Part shown: piece after piece, positions 25,974 through 35,234 of the stretch
How positions within the stretch are numbered: position 1 is the stretch's first letter
Layout: every line of letters starts with the position of its first letter
Source of the DNA: Nocardia crassostreae
Lineage (GTDB): Bacteria; Actinomycetota; Actinomycetes; Mycobacteriales; Mycobacteriaceae
Direction: 5' to 3'
DNA length: 64,000 nt
Assembly (NCBI RefSeq): GCF_001613405.1
Contig: NZ_BDCH01000029.1
Coordinates: 186,001-250,000, forward strand
The notes under the pieces: generated by a model
The model's database searches: none
Seen by the model: the letters and a program-made list of their open reading frames with translations, nothing else
What the model was told of the DNA's origin: nothing
Translations under genes and position numbers: made by a program

Positions 25974-27239
25974 ATGAGGTCTGGAGCCATAATGGTTTCT
26001 ACTGTCATAGACATGCTCGGAACAACCGTGGCGCCCAAGCGCCGTCCGAAGAACGCGCGACTGTGGTTCGACGCGGTCACCGTGCTGGTGGCGCTCATCT
26101 TCATCGCGGTGGCGTGGCCCACCCTGCACATCACCCATCAGGTCCCGGCGGCCGCCCAACCCTTCATCGCCGGTCTTGCCGCCTTCCCGATCCTGCTGGT
26201 GCGGGTGAATCCGGCGCTGGGCTGGGCCATCTCCGCGGGCTCGGCGGCGCTCATCGCCATGGCCATCCCGCATCAACCGGGCAATACGATCCCCTTCCAG
26301 GTGATTCACATTCTGGCGCTGTTCGCGCTGGTGGCCGCCGTGGCGGTGCAATCGCCCATGCAGATCGTCGGCGTGGTGTGGGTGGCGACCTCGCTGCTGT
26401 TCGGCACCACCATGGCCGCGACCGGCGACAGCTTCGCCGACGCCGGGTTCGGCTGGCCGGTGGCCATTACCGGGCTGGTGGTGCTGGGCCTGCTGGTGCG
26501 CTGGCTGGTGTCCTCGCGCCAGGCTCTGGTCCGGCAGGAGGAGGAGACCGAACTGGAGCGGGCCCGGCGCGCCATTCTGGAGGAGAAGGCCCGCATCGCC
26601 CGCGACCTGCACGATGTGGTGGCCCACCACATGTCCATGGTGGTGGTGCAGGCGCAGACCGCGCCGTACCGGATCAATGATCTGTCCCCCGAGGCGCGGG
26701 CGGAGTTCGAATCCATCGGGACGGGCGCGCGCTCGGCGCTCAACGAGAGCCGCGGACTGCTGGGCGTGCTGCGCAGCGACGGCCAGCTGCCCGAGCACGC
26801 GCCGCAGCCCACCGCGGCCGATGTGCAGGCCATGCTGGAGGGCGCGCAGCGCGCGGGCGTGCCGCTCGCCTGGACCATCGACGGAGCCCTCGAAAGCATT
26901 CCGGAGACGACCGGGCTGGCGCTCTACCGCATCGTGCAGGAATCCCTCGCCAATGCCTCGCGGCATGCGCAGGGGGCGCCGGTGCGCGTGCACATCGCCC
27001 GCGGCGCGGCGCTGACCCTCACCGTCGAGAACGGTCCCGCCATCGGCTCCCGCCCGGCCGACCCCTCCGGGACGCCGGGCAGCGGACTCACCGGTATGCA
27101 GGCGCGCGCCACCGCCGTCGGCGGCACCCTCAGCGCCGCACCGCGCCCGGACGGCGGGTTCGTCGTCCACGCCGAACTGCCGCTGGTGCCGGTACTCGCG
27201 GGTGAGCCCGGCGCAGTGGCGCTGGAGCCGGGCCGCTAG
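25974..27239 (+). CDS. Two-component sensor histidine kinase (NarL/DesK type)
   Basis: 421 residues from ATG 25974; an alternative start is 25992. Five or six membrane helices (about residues 28-185) form the sensor. HisKA_3 dimerisation region ARDLHDVVAHHMSMVVV has the phospho-His near 212, and the ATPase domain includes RIVQESLANASRHAQ and GSGLTGMQARA. There is no large extracellular domain, so a membrane or envelope signal is likely. The cognate response regulator follows after 165 bp. Confidence 0.9.
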   Translation: MRSGAIMVSTVIDMLGTTVAPKRRPKNARLWFDAVTVLVALIFIAVAWPTLHITHQVPAAAQPFIAGLAAFPILLVRVNPALGWAISAGSAALIAMAIPHQPGNTIPFQVIHILALFALVAAVAVQSPMQIVGVVWVATSLLFGTTMAATGDSFADAGFGWPVAITGLVVLGLLVRWLVSSRQALVRQEEETELERARRAILEEKARIARDLHDVVAHHMSMVVVQAQTAPYRINDLSPEARAEFESIGTGARSALNESRGLLGVLRSDGQLPEHAPQPTAADVQAMLEGAQRAGVPLAWTIDGALESIPETTGLALYRIVQESLANASRHAQGAPVRVHIARGAALTLTVENGPAIGSRPADPSGTPGSGLTGMQARATAVGGTLSAAPRPDGGFVVHAELPLVPVLAGEPGAVALEPGR

Positions 27240-27265
27240 CGCCACCCGCGTTGCGGGGTCGGATA

Positions 27266-27294
27266 CACCCGCTGCGGGCGCGCCGTGGCGGGTG
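27266..27294. terminator. Hairpin between histidine kinase and response regulator
   Basis: CACCCGC (27266-27272) pairs with GCGGGTG (27288-27294) around a GC-rich loop in the 165-bp gap between the two genes. It may reduce read-through, leaving the regulator partly on its own promoter. Confidence 0.3.
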
Positions 27295-27404
27295 CGTTGT
27301 CGGATGCCACGGCTCCTACCAGCGTGTCGGGGTGCGAACCTGCCATGGCGTCGGCCGGGCGGCCTGCGACATGGCAAACTCGGTGGCGTGCGCGAGGTGG
27401 GACT

Positions 27405-28070
27405 ATGGCGATAACGGTGTTGATCGCCGACGATCAGGCGATGGTGCGGGCGGGTTTCGGGGCGCTGCTGGCGGCCCAGCCCGATATCAGTGTCGTCGGT
27501 GATGCCGCGGACGGGAAAATCGCTGTGGCGGAAGCGAAGCGGCTCCGCCCGGATGCGGTGCTCATGGATGTGCGCATGCCCGAGATGAATGGGCTCGACG
27601 CGGCGCGCGCCATTCTGTCGGCCGGGTTCGATCCGCCGGTGCGGGTGCTCATGCTCACCACCTTCGATATCGACGACTATGTCTACGAGGCGCTCGGTAT
27701 CGGGGCGAGCGGGTTCATGCTCAAGGACGCGCCCGCCGAGGAGTTGGTGCGGGCGGTGCGCGTGGTCGCCGCGGGTGACGCACTGCTGGCGCCCACCGTG
27801 ACGCGGCGGCTCATCGCCGATGTGACCAGGCGGCGCAGCAATACCCGCCGCGCTCCGGCCCCGGCGCTGGCGGCGCTGACCCCGCGCGAGCGGGAAGTGC
27901 TGGAGTTGGTGGCGCGCGGTATGTCCAATGCGGAGATCGCGGAGAGCCTGTTCGTCGCGGAACAGACGGTGAATACGCATGTTTCGAAGGTTTTCGCCAA
28001 ACTGAATCTGCGCGATCGGGCGCAGGCGGTGGTGCTGGCCTATGAATCGGGACTGGTCACCCCCGGCTGA
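27405..28070 (+). CDS. NarL/FixJ-family response regulator
   Basis: 221 residues from MAITVLIADDQ behind GAGGTGG. Receiver: Asp pair DDQ, phospho-acceptor Asp in VLMDVRMPEM (about 53), TTFD and LKDAP (Lys switch near 105). C-terminal LuxR-type HTH: LTPREREVLELVARGMSNAEIA then EQTVNTHVSKVFAKL. It pairs with the preceding kinase. Upstream in-frame Met codons at 27285 would add a tail not found in the family. Confidence 0.92.
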   Translation: MAITVLIADDQAMVRAGFGALLAAQPDISVVGDAADGKIAVAEAKRLRPDAVLMDVRMPEMNGLDAARAILSAGFDPPVRVLMLTTFDIDDYVYEALGIGASGFMLKDAPAEELVRAVRVVAAGDALLAPTVTRRLIADVTRRRSNTRRAPAPALAALTPREREVLELVARGMSNAEIAESLFVAEQTVNTHVSKVFAKLNLRDRAQAVVLAYESGLVTPG

Positions 28071-28143
28071 TCCGGAGCAGTGGCGCGGCGGCGCGCCGAC
28101 GGTAGGCTCACGGATCCGTACGTCACCGAAAAGGGGGTCGTAA

Positions 28144-31069
28144 GTGCTGAACAGCGGTGACGTGTTCGCCGGTTTCACCATCGAACGACTGCTCGGCCAG
28201 GGCGGGATGGGCTCGGTCTATCTCGCTCGTCACCCCCGCCTGGGGCGGCTGACCGCGCTCAAGCTGTTGAACCGGGAACTGTTCGCCGACAGGGAGATTC
28301 GCGCGCGTTTCGAACGCGAGGCGGACCTGGTCGCGCAACTGGACCACCCCAATATCGTCGAGGTCTACGACCGCGGCACCGAGCACGATCAACTGTGGAT
28401 CTCCATGCAGTTCATCGACGGTATCGACGCCGCCAGCGTCAATCCGGTGACGCTGCCCCCCGAGCGCGCGGTGCAGATCATCGAGGGCGTGGCCGCCGCG
28501 CTCGGCTACGCCCACTCTCGCGGCGTCCTGCACCGGGATGTCAAGCCCGCCAACATTATTCTGGCTCGCGCCGTGGCCGGTCACGGCGAACGCGTCTTCC
28601 TCTCCGATTTCGGCATCGCCCGCCTGCGCGAGGATTCCACCCACCTCACCCAGGCCGGGATGTTCACCGCGACCCTCGCCTACGCCTCCCCGGAGCAGAT
28701 GACCGGCGCCCACCTCGACCACACAACCGACCAGTACTCCCTGGCCTGCGCCCTCTACTGGCTCCTCATCGGCATCGGCCCCTACGACTCTCCCCACCCT
28801 GCCGAACTCATCCGCGGCCACCTCCAACTCCTCCCCCCACCCGTGAGCCTGCGCCGCCCCGGCCTCACCCCCGCCATGGACGCCGTCCTCACCAAGGCCA
28901 TGGCCAAACGCCCCGCCGACCGCTTCCCCTCCTGCTCCGCCTTCGCCAAGGCCGCCCGCCGCGCCCTCACCGACACCAGAATCCCCACGCCCCCACAACC
29001 AATGGGCACCCCCGCCACCCCCTACCCACCCGCCCAGCCCGGCTACCAGCCCGCCCCACCCGGCTACGCCCCGCAACAGGGCTATCCGGCCACACCCCCC
29101 ACCTACCAACCCCCCAGTCCTACCCCGCCCCCGGCTACCAGGTCCCCCCGCAGGGCTACCCCGCCCAGAACTACCCCGCCCCACCCCAGGGCTACCCGGC
29201 TCCCGCCTACCCCGCGCCGCAACAGCCTGTGCCCCAACAACCCCCGGCCCCACAACCGGCCTCCGGCTATCCCGCGCAGCCCCCGCTCCGCAGCCGTCCG
29301 CTCCACCCCCCGGCTATTCCGGCGCACCCCTGCCCGCGAGCCAGGAACCACGCCAGCAGGATTCCTCCGAGCAGCGCACCGACCTACTGCCCCGCCCCGG
29401 AGCCCCCGCGCCGCCCCCGGGATCGCCCAGATCGAAAATCGAAGGTACCGCCGAAAAGCCCAGCGCGGCCACCCCACCCGACCCTCGGGCCGGATCTCAG
29501 GCACCGAGTTCGGCCGCACCGCCCGGCTCACACGATCCCCGTGCCTCCGAATCGACTGACGAGGAACCACAGGTTGCCGCCGCCGCAGCGTCGCCCGCCC
29601 CCGGCCTTGCCCGGTCCGCAAGTCCAGAATCACGCCCCCCGGATGCCGCCGAGCAGCGGGCCGACCTGTTGCCTCGGCCCGAAGCACCGGCCACCGGTGG
29701 TCCCGAATCGGCGGACCCCCCATCCCATTCCGGCGTTGCGGCCGAGCGGTCCGGACAGGCGGCGCAGAGCCGACCCATCGACAAAGCCGCAGCACCGGAG
29801 CTGGGCGCGGCGTTCGGCGCGATGCCGACAACGATTGCTCCGGTTGACGAGCCGGTGGACCCGGCGACCGCCGCAGGCTATTCCGGTGCCGGGGCGGCCA
29901 GTCGGCCTGACACGCCGCAGCGCGGCGACGCGGTGCTCAACCCGGAGGAGAAGAAGCACGTGTGCCCGCCGCAGTGGACCGCGGCGGCGGCAAGCCCGTC
30001 GCCGACGGGATCTCCGCCGGTCGACGAGGCAGACGAATCCCCGGGAGCGACACCGCATTCGGGCGGGGCCGCGACCAGACCTCGCGAGGGATTCGGGTCT
30101 GCGACACGCGGCGGTGACAGCGCCACGGACGAACCGGCTGTGGGTGGTCCCGCCGCCGTCCACGCACACCAGGACCCAGCGTGGGGAGGCGCGCAGGACG
30201 ACGCGGCTGACCCTGGTACTGCCGCACGCTACTCGGGTGCGGAGGCCGGGGCAGCTGCCGCCGATGTGGCGTTCGGCTGGGCGCGGCCGGGTCAGGATGC
30301 CGAGTTCGGGAATGCCGCACAGCATTCGCCAGGCGGCGAGACCCTCCGGCAGGAGTCGGATTCACCGAGCTCCGAGGCTGCGGCACCGTTCGGCGAGAGT
30401 CCGGCGCGCGGCGCGGCCGGAGCGCATGCCGCTACCCCGGAGGCCGGGCCGGGTATGGCTGCGGGCTCGACGGGGATACCGCTGGGCGCGGTGGAGACGA
30501 CTCGGGGTGCGGCCGGTGTGACGCCGGAATTGTCTGGAACCGCAGCCTATTCGGAGGATGTGGCCGCAGCGGGAGGTGCTGGCGCGAGTCGAGAGCCCGG
30601 CGGCGAGTCGGGGTCGGTGTGTTATCCGGAAGCAGGGCAGCGCAGTTCGCCTGAGGCGGAGCAGCGCGCACGAGCACGGACCGATGTCACGCCGCTGGCT
30701 GTGCGCGCGGATGAATCCCGTGCGCAACCGTCCCTGGCCGAGGATCCGGGTGCGTATCCCGGTGCCGAACTGAGGAATCCGGAGTCCGGGGCCTTCGTCC
30801 CGTCTGGCGACGAGGTCGAGGGCAGTGGCGTGGGGCGGATCGCTCCACCCGCCCTCGGCGGGGAGTTCGGGGCGTACCCGGCAGGCGGCGGTCTCGCCCT
30901 CCAGGTCTTCGGGCAGCAACCGCCCGGTTCGTATCCGCCCGGTCTGGTTGGGCCACAACACCCCCCGCGAGCCGAGGCGTCGCAGACAACCGCGCTGGTG
31001 GTGCTCGGCCTGGCCGTGGTGGCCCTGGTGTTGATGCTGGCCTTGGTGGTCGTGACACTGGGCGGGTGA
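28144..31069 (+). pseudogene. Tail-anchored Ser/Thr protein kinase with two frameshifts
   Basis: GTG start; residues 1-270 are an intact Hanks kinase (GQGGMGSVYLA, LTALKLLN, HRDVKPANI, SDFGIARL, YASPEQ), close to the kinase at 21652. A Pro/Gly/Tyr-rich linker follows. Its frame is lost at a 6-C run (29110-29115; QPP then QSYPAPGYQ resumes one base later) and again at a 5-C run (29280-29284; SGYPAQP then APQPSAPPPGYSG). The third frame carries RTDLLPRPGAP and RADLLPRPEAP repeats, a roughly 450-residue Ala/Gly/Glu-rich region and a final helix (TALVVLGLAVVALVLMLALV). Each shift is one missing C; restoring both gives 975 codons. Assembly error is quite possible. Confidence 0.75.
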
Positions 31070-31195
31070 GTGCCGGGGACGACGGCGCGGGCCCGGGACC
31101 ATCTGGCCGGTGACGACGATCTGCCAGGCGGCCGGTTGCTGCCGCAAGGGTGCGGGCAGCGTCGGTGGGCGGCTGTGGCCGGTTTGGTGGGGCTA

Positions 31196-31300
31196 CAAGA
31201 GTTTCTGGGGGGCGGAGGGGGCGCGGGCTACGGCGGTGGGGGCGTGGGGGTTGGTGGTGGCGCTGGTGGGGTGACGGTGGGCGGGTGGGGTTAGGGGGCG
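31196..31300. repeat. G-rich low-complexity tract
   Basis: About 100 bp with more than ten runs of three to six G on the plus strand (from GGGGGGCGGAGGGGGCGCGG onward), directly after the tail-anchored kinase gene and into the 3' end of the small minus-strand gene. It has the spacing to form G-quadruplexes. The 31070-31195 stretch before it holds no convincing gene. Confidence 0.5.
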
Positions 31301-31467
31301 GCGTCTTGGGCCAGGACCATTTGGCCGGTGTCGACGAGGATCTGGCGGGCGCGGCGGCGTACCAGGCAGTTGTCGACGGTGCAGCACATGTGGATCTGCA
31401 TGGCTTGGTGGGCCTGGGGGAGGGTGAGGTCGCCGGGGTCGATGGTGCAGTCGAAGAGATACATCAT
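31291..31467 (-). CDS. Small conserved-looking protein
   Basis: 58 residues starting MMYLFDCTIDPGDLTLPQAH. It contains three cysteines, including the pair CC in MQIHMCCTVDNCLVRRRARQ, and an even residue mix unlike a chance ORF. A TTG 36 bases upstream could extend it. It lies divergent from the XRE-DUF397 pair. I do not recognise the family. Confidence 0.45.
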   Translation of the reverse strand: MMYLFDCTIDPGDLTLPQAHQAMQIHMCCTVDNCLVRRRARQILVDTGQMVLAQDAAP

Positions 31468-31837
31468 GGTTTCCGCCGGGGTGCAGCGCAGGGTCCTGTG
31501 CAAAACGTGATCCGGCGCGGGTGCACGGGGCGGTCACTGCGTCGGACCTGAGGCAAGCGTATCGAGATTCGGCCGCTCGCATGAGGAATACGCGTGCTCG
31601 CCGACGGTTGTTCACGGGCGCGTAGAAAAAGTGGTGCGCCCGGCTCGGGGACGAGTGGTCCAGACATCAGGGTTCCGGCTCTCACCGGGCGCGCCTCGAG
31701 TACAGCATCCGGGCGACGACACAGCAATCGATTCCGCATGCGGCGGCGGAGTTTTGTGAAACCGCCAGGTCAGCATTCATATCGCATGGGAGCATCGTTC
31801 ACAGTGACCGAAAACCGCCTTCGTGGGGGAGGATTCG
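31468..31837. other. Intergenic region upstream of XRE regulator
   Basis: 370 bp without a supported gene. It is less GC-rich near 31740-31800 (TTTTGTGAAACC and TTCATATCGCATGG), where a promoter for the XRE gene is likely. A short palindrome GCATGC occurs near 31737. Nothing else was recognised. Confidence 0.4.
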
Positions 31838-32719
31838 ATGTCCGACCATGGTTCCACTCTGCCGCGCCGCCAGCTGGGCCGATACCTGCGCGAGGGGCGC
31901 ATGCAATGCAATATGACCATCGCCGAGGCGGCCGGCCTGATGGAGTGGAGCGAATCGAAACTCCAGCGTTTGGAAACCGGTAACGCCGAGAAGATCCGGG
32001 TGCTCGATATCTGGGAATTGTGCCGTATCTACGACTTCGACGAGGAGTTCACCACCGCCCTGCTGGGTCTGGCCCAGCAGGCCAGTGTCAAGTCCTGGTG
32101 GCACGAATACGACGACCTCATTCCGGAGGGTTTCAATGTGTATGTCGGCCTGGAGGCTTCGGCCCGCGCACTGATCTCCTATCAGCCCGATCTGATCCCC
32201 GGCCTCATGCAGACCACCGACTACGCACGCATTCTCATCAGCGATTACTGGCCGGATGCTGCCCCCGATCAGATCGACCGCCGGGTGCAGTTGAAGATCC
32301 GCCGCCAGTCCCTTTTGACCAGAAAACGCAGTCCCGCAACCTTCGCCGTCGTGATCCACGAAACCGCATTACGCCGGGTCGTGGGCGCTCCGCCGATCAT
32401 GGCGGCGCAATTGCGGCGCGTGGCGGACATGTCGACACTGCCGTCGATAGCGGTTCGTGTACTACCCTTCTCCGCGGGCGTCCCGATCGGGCATACCGTC
32501 GGGCCGTTCGTGATTCTGGAATTCGGCCGGGACAGCGGAAACCGACCGGTCGAACCCACCGTGGTGTACCTGGAGAACTTTCTGGGCGACCTGTATCTCG
32601 AGAAGCAGGCCGCAGTCGAGAAATATCACCAGGCGTACCAGTCCATCGAGCGCGCGGCGCTGGATGAGGCGAGCAGCAGAGATCTCTTGCGGAAGGCAGC
32701 GAAGGAGTACGCGACGTGA
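31838..32719 (+). CDS. XRE-family regulator with DUF5753 domain
   Basis: 293 residues from MSDHGSTLPRRQLG behind GGGGGAGGA; an in-frame GTG lies 15 bases upstream. The N-terminal helix-turn-helix spans about residues 12-70 (MTIAEAAGLMEWSESKLQRLETG). The C-terminal DUF5753 domain includes WWHEYDDLIPEGFNVYVGLE, SYQPDLIPGLMQT and TVVYLENFLGDLYLE. These pairs (XRE-DUF5753 with DUF397) are numerous in actinomycetes and control development or behave like toxin-antitoxin-type modules. Its stop overlaps the DUF397 start (GTGA). Confidence 0.92.
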   Translation: MSDHGSTLPRRQLGRYLREGRMQCNMTIAEAAGLMEWSESKLQRLETGNAEKIRVLDIWELCRIYDFDEEFTTALLGLAQQASVKSWWHEYDDLIPEGFNVYVGLEASARALISYQPDLIPGLMQTTDYARILISDYWPDAAPDQIDRRVQLKIRRQSLLTRKRSPATFAVVIHETALRRVVGAPPIMAAQLRRVADMSTLPSIAVRVLPFSAGVPIGHTVGPFVILEFGRDSGNRPVEPTVVYLENFLGDLYLEKQAAVEKYHQAYQSIERAALDEASSRDLLRKAAKEYAT

Positions 32720-32916
32720 ACGAACCGTCCGGTGTCCGGTGGTTCAAGAGCGCCCGCAGCACCGGGGCGAAGGAATGCGTGGAAATCGCCTTCCTGGACA
32801 GCGGTGTGGGAGTACGCGATAGCAAGAATCCGACCGGTCCGAAATTGTTTTTCGGCCCGGCCGAATGGGATCGGTTCACCGCGGCATTGGTGACCGGCCG
32901 CTTCGATCGCCGCTAG
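32716..32916 (+). CDS. DUF397 domain protein
   Basis: 66 residues covering the whole DUF397 domain: VRWFKSARSTGAKECVEIAF, VGVRDSKNP, and the closing FFGPAEWDRFTAALVTGRF. It starts at a GTG overlapping the regulator's TGA, giving strict co-translation. DUF397 proteins are regulated partners of XRE-DUF5753 proteins; their biochemical role is unclear. Confidence 0.92.
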   Translation: MNEPSGVRWFKSARSTGAKECVEIAFLDSGVGVRDSKNPTGPKLFFGPAEWDRFTAALVTGRFDRR

Positions 32917-32940
32917 GGCGCGGCGCGGAACGGAAACGCA

Positions 32941-32969
32941 TCGGGCCCCGCGCGCGAAACGGGGCCCGA
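32941..32969. terminator. Bidirectional hairpin terminator
   Basis: TCGGGCCCCG pairs exactly with CGGGGCCCGA around a 9-nt loop, followed by the small palindrome GAGCACTGTGCTC. It lies between the convergent DUF397 (stop 32916) and pfkA (stop 32979) genes. Confidence 0.65.
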
Positions 32970-32978
32970 GCACTGTGC

Positions 32979-34010
32979 TCAGCCGAAGAAGGCCGCAGCT
33001 TCCCGGTAGCGTTCCTGCGGAACCAGTTTGAGCTGTTTGGTGGCTTCCGACAGCGGCACCAGTTCGATTTCGGTGCCGTGCAACGCAACCATTTGCCCGA
33101 ATTGCCCCGCATGCACGGCTTCTGCGGCATGCACGCCGAAACGCGTGGCGAGCACCCGGTCGTACGGCGTCGGCGTCCCGCCGCGCTGCACATGCCCGAG
33201 CACGGTCACCCGCACCTCCTTGCCGATGCGCCGCTCGATCTCCGGCGCCAGCTGCTGCGCCACACCGGTGAACCGCACATGCCCGAACTCGTCGATCCCG
33301 CCGTCGCGCAGGCTCATGGACTTGGGATCGGGCGTGGCCCCCTCGGCCACCACGCAGATGAAATGCGAATCCCCGCGCTGGAAACGCCGTTTCATCATGG
33401 CGCACATCTCGTCCACATCGAAGGGCACCTCGGGCACCAGCGTCAGATGCGCCCCCGACGCCATCCCGGAGTTGATGGCGATCCAGCCCGCATGCCGCCC
33501 CATGACCTCCACCAGCATGACGCGCTGATGCGATTCCGCCGTGGTGTGCAGCCGGTCGATGGCCTCGGTGGCAATGGAGATGGCGGTGTCGTGCCCGAAG
33601 GTGGTGTCGGTGCAGTCGATATCGTTGTCGATGGTCTTGGGCACGCCCACCACGGGCACGCCCTCGTCGGCCAGCCAGCTGGCCGCGGTCAGTGTCCCCT
33701 CACCGCCGATGGGGATGAGCGCGTCGATGCCATTGTCGTCGAGAGTCTGCTTGATCCGGGGCAAGCCGGCGCGCAGCACATCCGGATTGGTGCGGGCGGT
33801 GCCGAGAATGGTGCCGCCCTTGGTGAGCAGCCGGTCGGTGCGATCGTTATTGAGGATCTGGATCTTGCGATCCTCAAGTAGCCCGCGCCACCCGTCCTGG
33901 AAGCCGACGATCGCATCCCCCCAGCGGCCGTTCGCGGTACGAACGACGGCCCGGATCACGGCGTTCAGGCCAGGGCAGTCCCCGCCTCCGGTCAAGACTC
34001 CGATGCGCAT
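32979..34010 (-). CDS. pfkA: 6-phosphofructokinase
   Basis: 343 residues from MRIGVLTGGGDCPGLNAVI. It phosphorylates fructose-6-phosphate in glycolysis. The phosphoryl-donor loop reads IPIGGEGTL (Gly at the position equivalent to E. coli 104) and the following motif PKTIDNDIDCTD has Lys at the 124 equivalent; Gly104/Lys124 is usual for ATP-using actinobacterial enzymes, whereas PPi enzymes have Asp104. Other sites: EVMGRHAGWIA and HVQRGGTPTPYDR. In mycobacteria pfkA lies between gatA and gatB on their strand; here it is inverted and isolated by accessory DNA. Confidence 0.95.
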   Translation of the reverse strand: MRIGVLTGGGDCPGLNAVIRAVVRTANGRWGDAIVGFQDGWRGLLEDRKIQILNNDRTDRLLTKGGTILGTARTNPDVLRAGLPRIKQTLDDNGIDALIPIGGEGTLTAASWLADEGVPVVGVPKTIDNDIDCTDTTFGHDTAISIATEAIDRLHTTAESHQRVMLVEVMGRHAGWIAINSGMASGAHLTLVPEVPFDVDEMCAMMKRRFQRGDSHFICVVAEGATPDPKSMSLRDGGIDEFGHVRFTGVAQQLAPEIERRIGKEVRVTVLGHVQRGGTPTPYDRVLATRFGVHAAEAVHAGQFGQMVALHGTEIELVPLSEATKQLKLVPQERYREAAAFFG

Positions 34011-34103
34011 GTGACCTATCTTGCCCCGAGCGCGGGAGTCCGTGGGGCGCACCCCCGTGAACCGCGGGTTAAGACCTGCCCGATGCGCCGGTCGGCGCGT
34101 GTT

Positions 34104-35038
34104 TCAGCAGACCCCGCCCTGCAGCTCGCCCAGATGCTCGCCGATCAGCGCCGCCACCTTGTTGAGCATGACGGTGCCGTCGTCGAAGGAGCCGGAGGTG
34201 GGCGCGGCGGCGATCGCAATGGCCACCTGGCCCTTCTCGACCGGAATCAACCCGAACTGCCGGACCAGATAGTTTCCGCTGGTATCGGGCCCCCAGCCGC
34301 CCTTGAATTCGGCGCCGTCCAGATTCCCAGTCCCCAGCGCTGTCCGTAGCTGATCTGCCCCATGAGGCTGGTGACGCTCTCGGACTGCGCCAGGCAGGGC
34401 AGTTTGGCGGCGAATCTCACCTGCTCGTCGATGGACCAATCCGCCTGCCCGAAGGCCGAATACTCCGAGCGCGTCCGGGCCGACGGCACGGTGGTGACGG
34501 TATCGCCGCCCTCGCGCAGCACCGCCTCCACGGCCTGTGCCGCGGCCGCGGGCGCGCCCAGCGACTGTCAGAGCGTATCGGCGGCCGAATTGTCGGAGTA
34601 GGTAATGGCCGTGGCGGCGGTGCCGGAGTACCCGGCATTCTGGCGCAGCGCGGCGAGGGCCAGCGGCACCTTCATGGTGGACCAGGCCGGACCACTGGTC
34701 CAATCGCCGAGGGTCACCACGCGATCCCCGCCCACCGGCAGAATCGCCAGGGCCACCTTGCCGTTCAGCGCCGGGCGTAGCTCGTTGCCGAAATCCCAGG
34801 CCAGACTGCCGGGCATGGCCATGACGATGCCCGCGGTGGTGGTCGCGGGCCCGGCGGAGGTGGTGGTGGTCTTGGGCACCATGACCGGATCCTCGGCGGT
34901 GCAGCCGATCACCCCGGCCAGTAGTACCGCCACCGCACCACAACCCGCCGCGCGTGCGAAGCGGCGGCGCAGCGAAATTCGCAGGCCTTGTCGATCAGCG
35001 GCCCGCGATTGCGATGCGTCCACCCGGTTTACCTCCAT
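34104..35038 (-). pseudogene. Beta-lactamase-like serine hydrolase lipoprotein, broken copy
   Basis: Lipoprotein signal with lipobox VIGC (from MEVNRVDAS) and a penicillin-binding/beta-lactamase-like core: SGPAWSTMKVPLALAAL (STMK is the SxxK motif) and ITYSDNSAAD (SDN). A TGA at 34568-34570 interrupts AADTL-QSLGA, where the intact neighbour reads AAQALWDSLG, so TGG became TGA. A second lesion near 34330 shifts frame between RWGLG and LDGAEFKGGWGPD. The remaining 3' end (YLVRQFGLIP to LQGGVC) stays recognisable. It is a tandem paralog of the intact gene at 35235-36179. Confidence 0.85.
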
Positions 35039-35234
35039 CGTGTCCGGGTACATGTAAGTCCCTGTTCCTAGCAGACACACATAAACCCGTCAATTCGCAA
35101 GGGATTGTTATGGGTCCGGGCGACAGGGTCAAACGCAGTGCGTATAGCCGCATTTCAGCGCCATTTGCCGGATTGGGCAGGTACGCCCGGATTATCGGTC
35201 CGGGCGCAATTGCGTCAGTGGCTGCACGGCGGTG

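Noticed and set aside
28395..30521. Long plus-strand frame through the kinase linker
   Set aside because: Only its part between about 29115 and 29280 is the real linker frame; the rest is Arg/Pro-rich shadow.
32979..34010. Pyrophosphate-dependent phosphofructokinase
   Set aside because: The donor-site residue is Gly (GGEGT), not the Asp typical of PPi enzymes.
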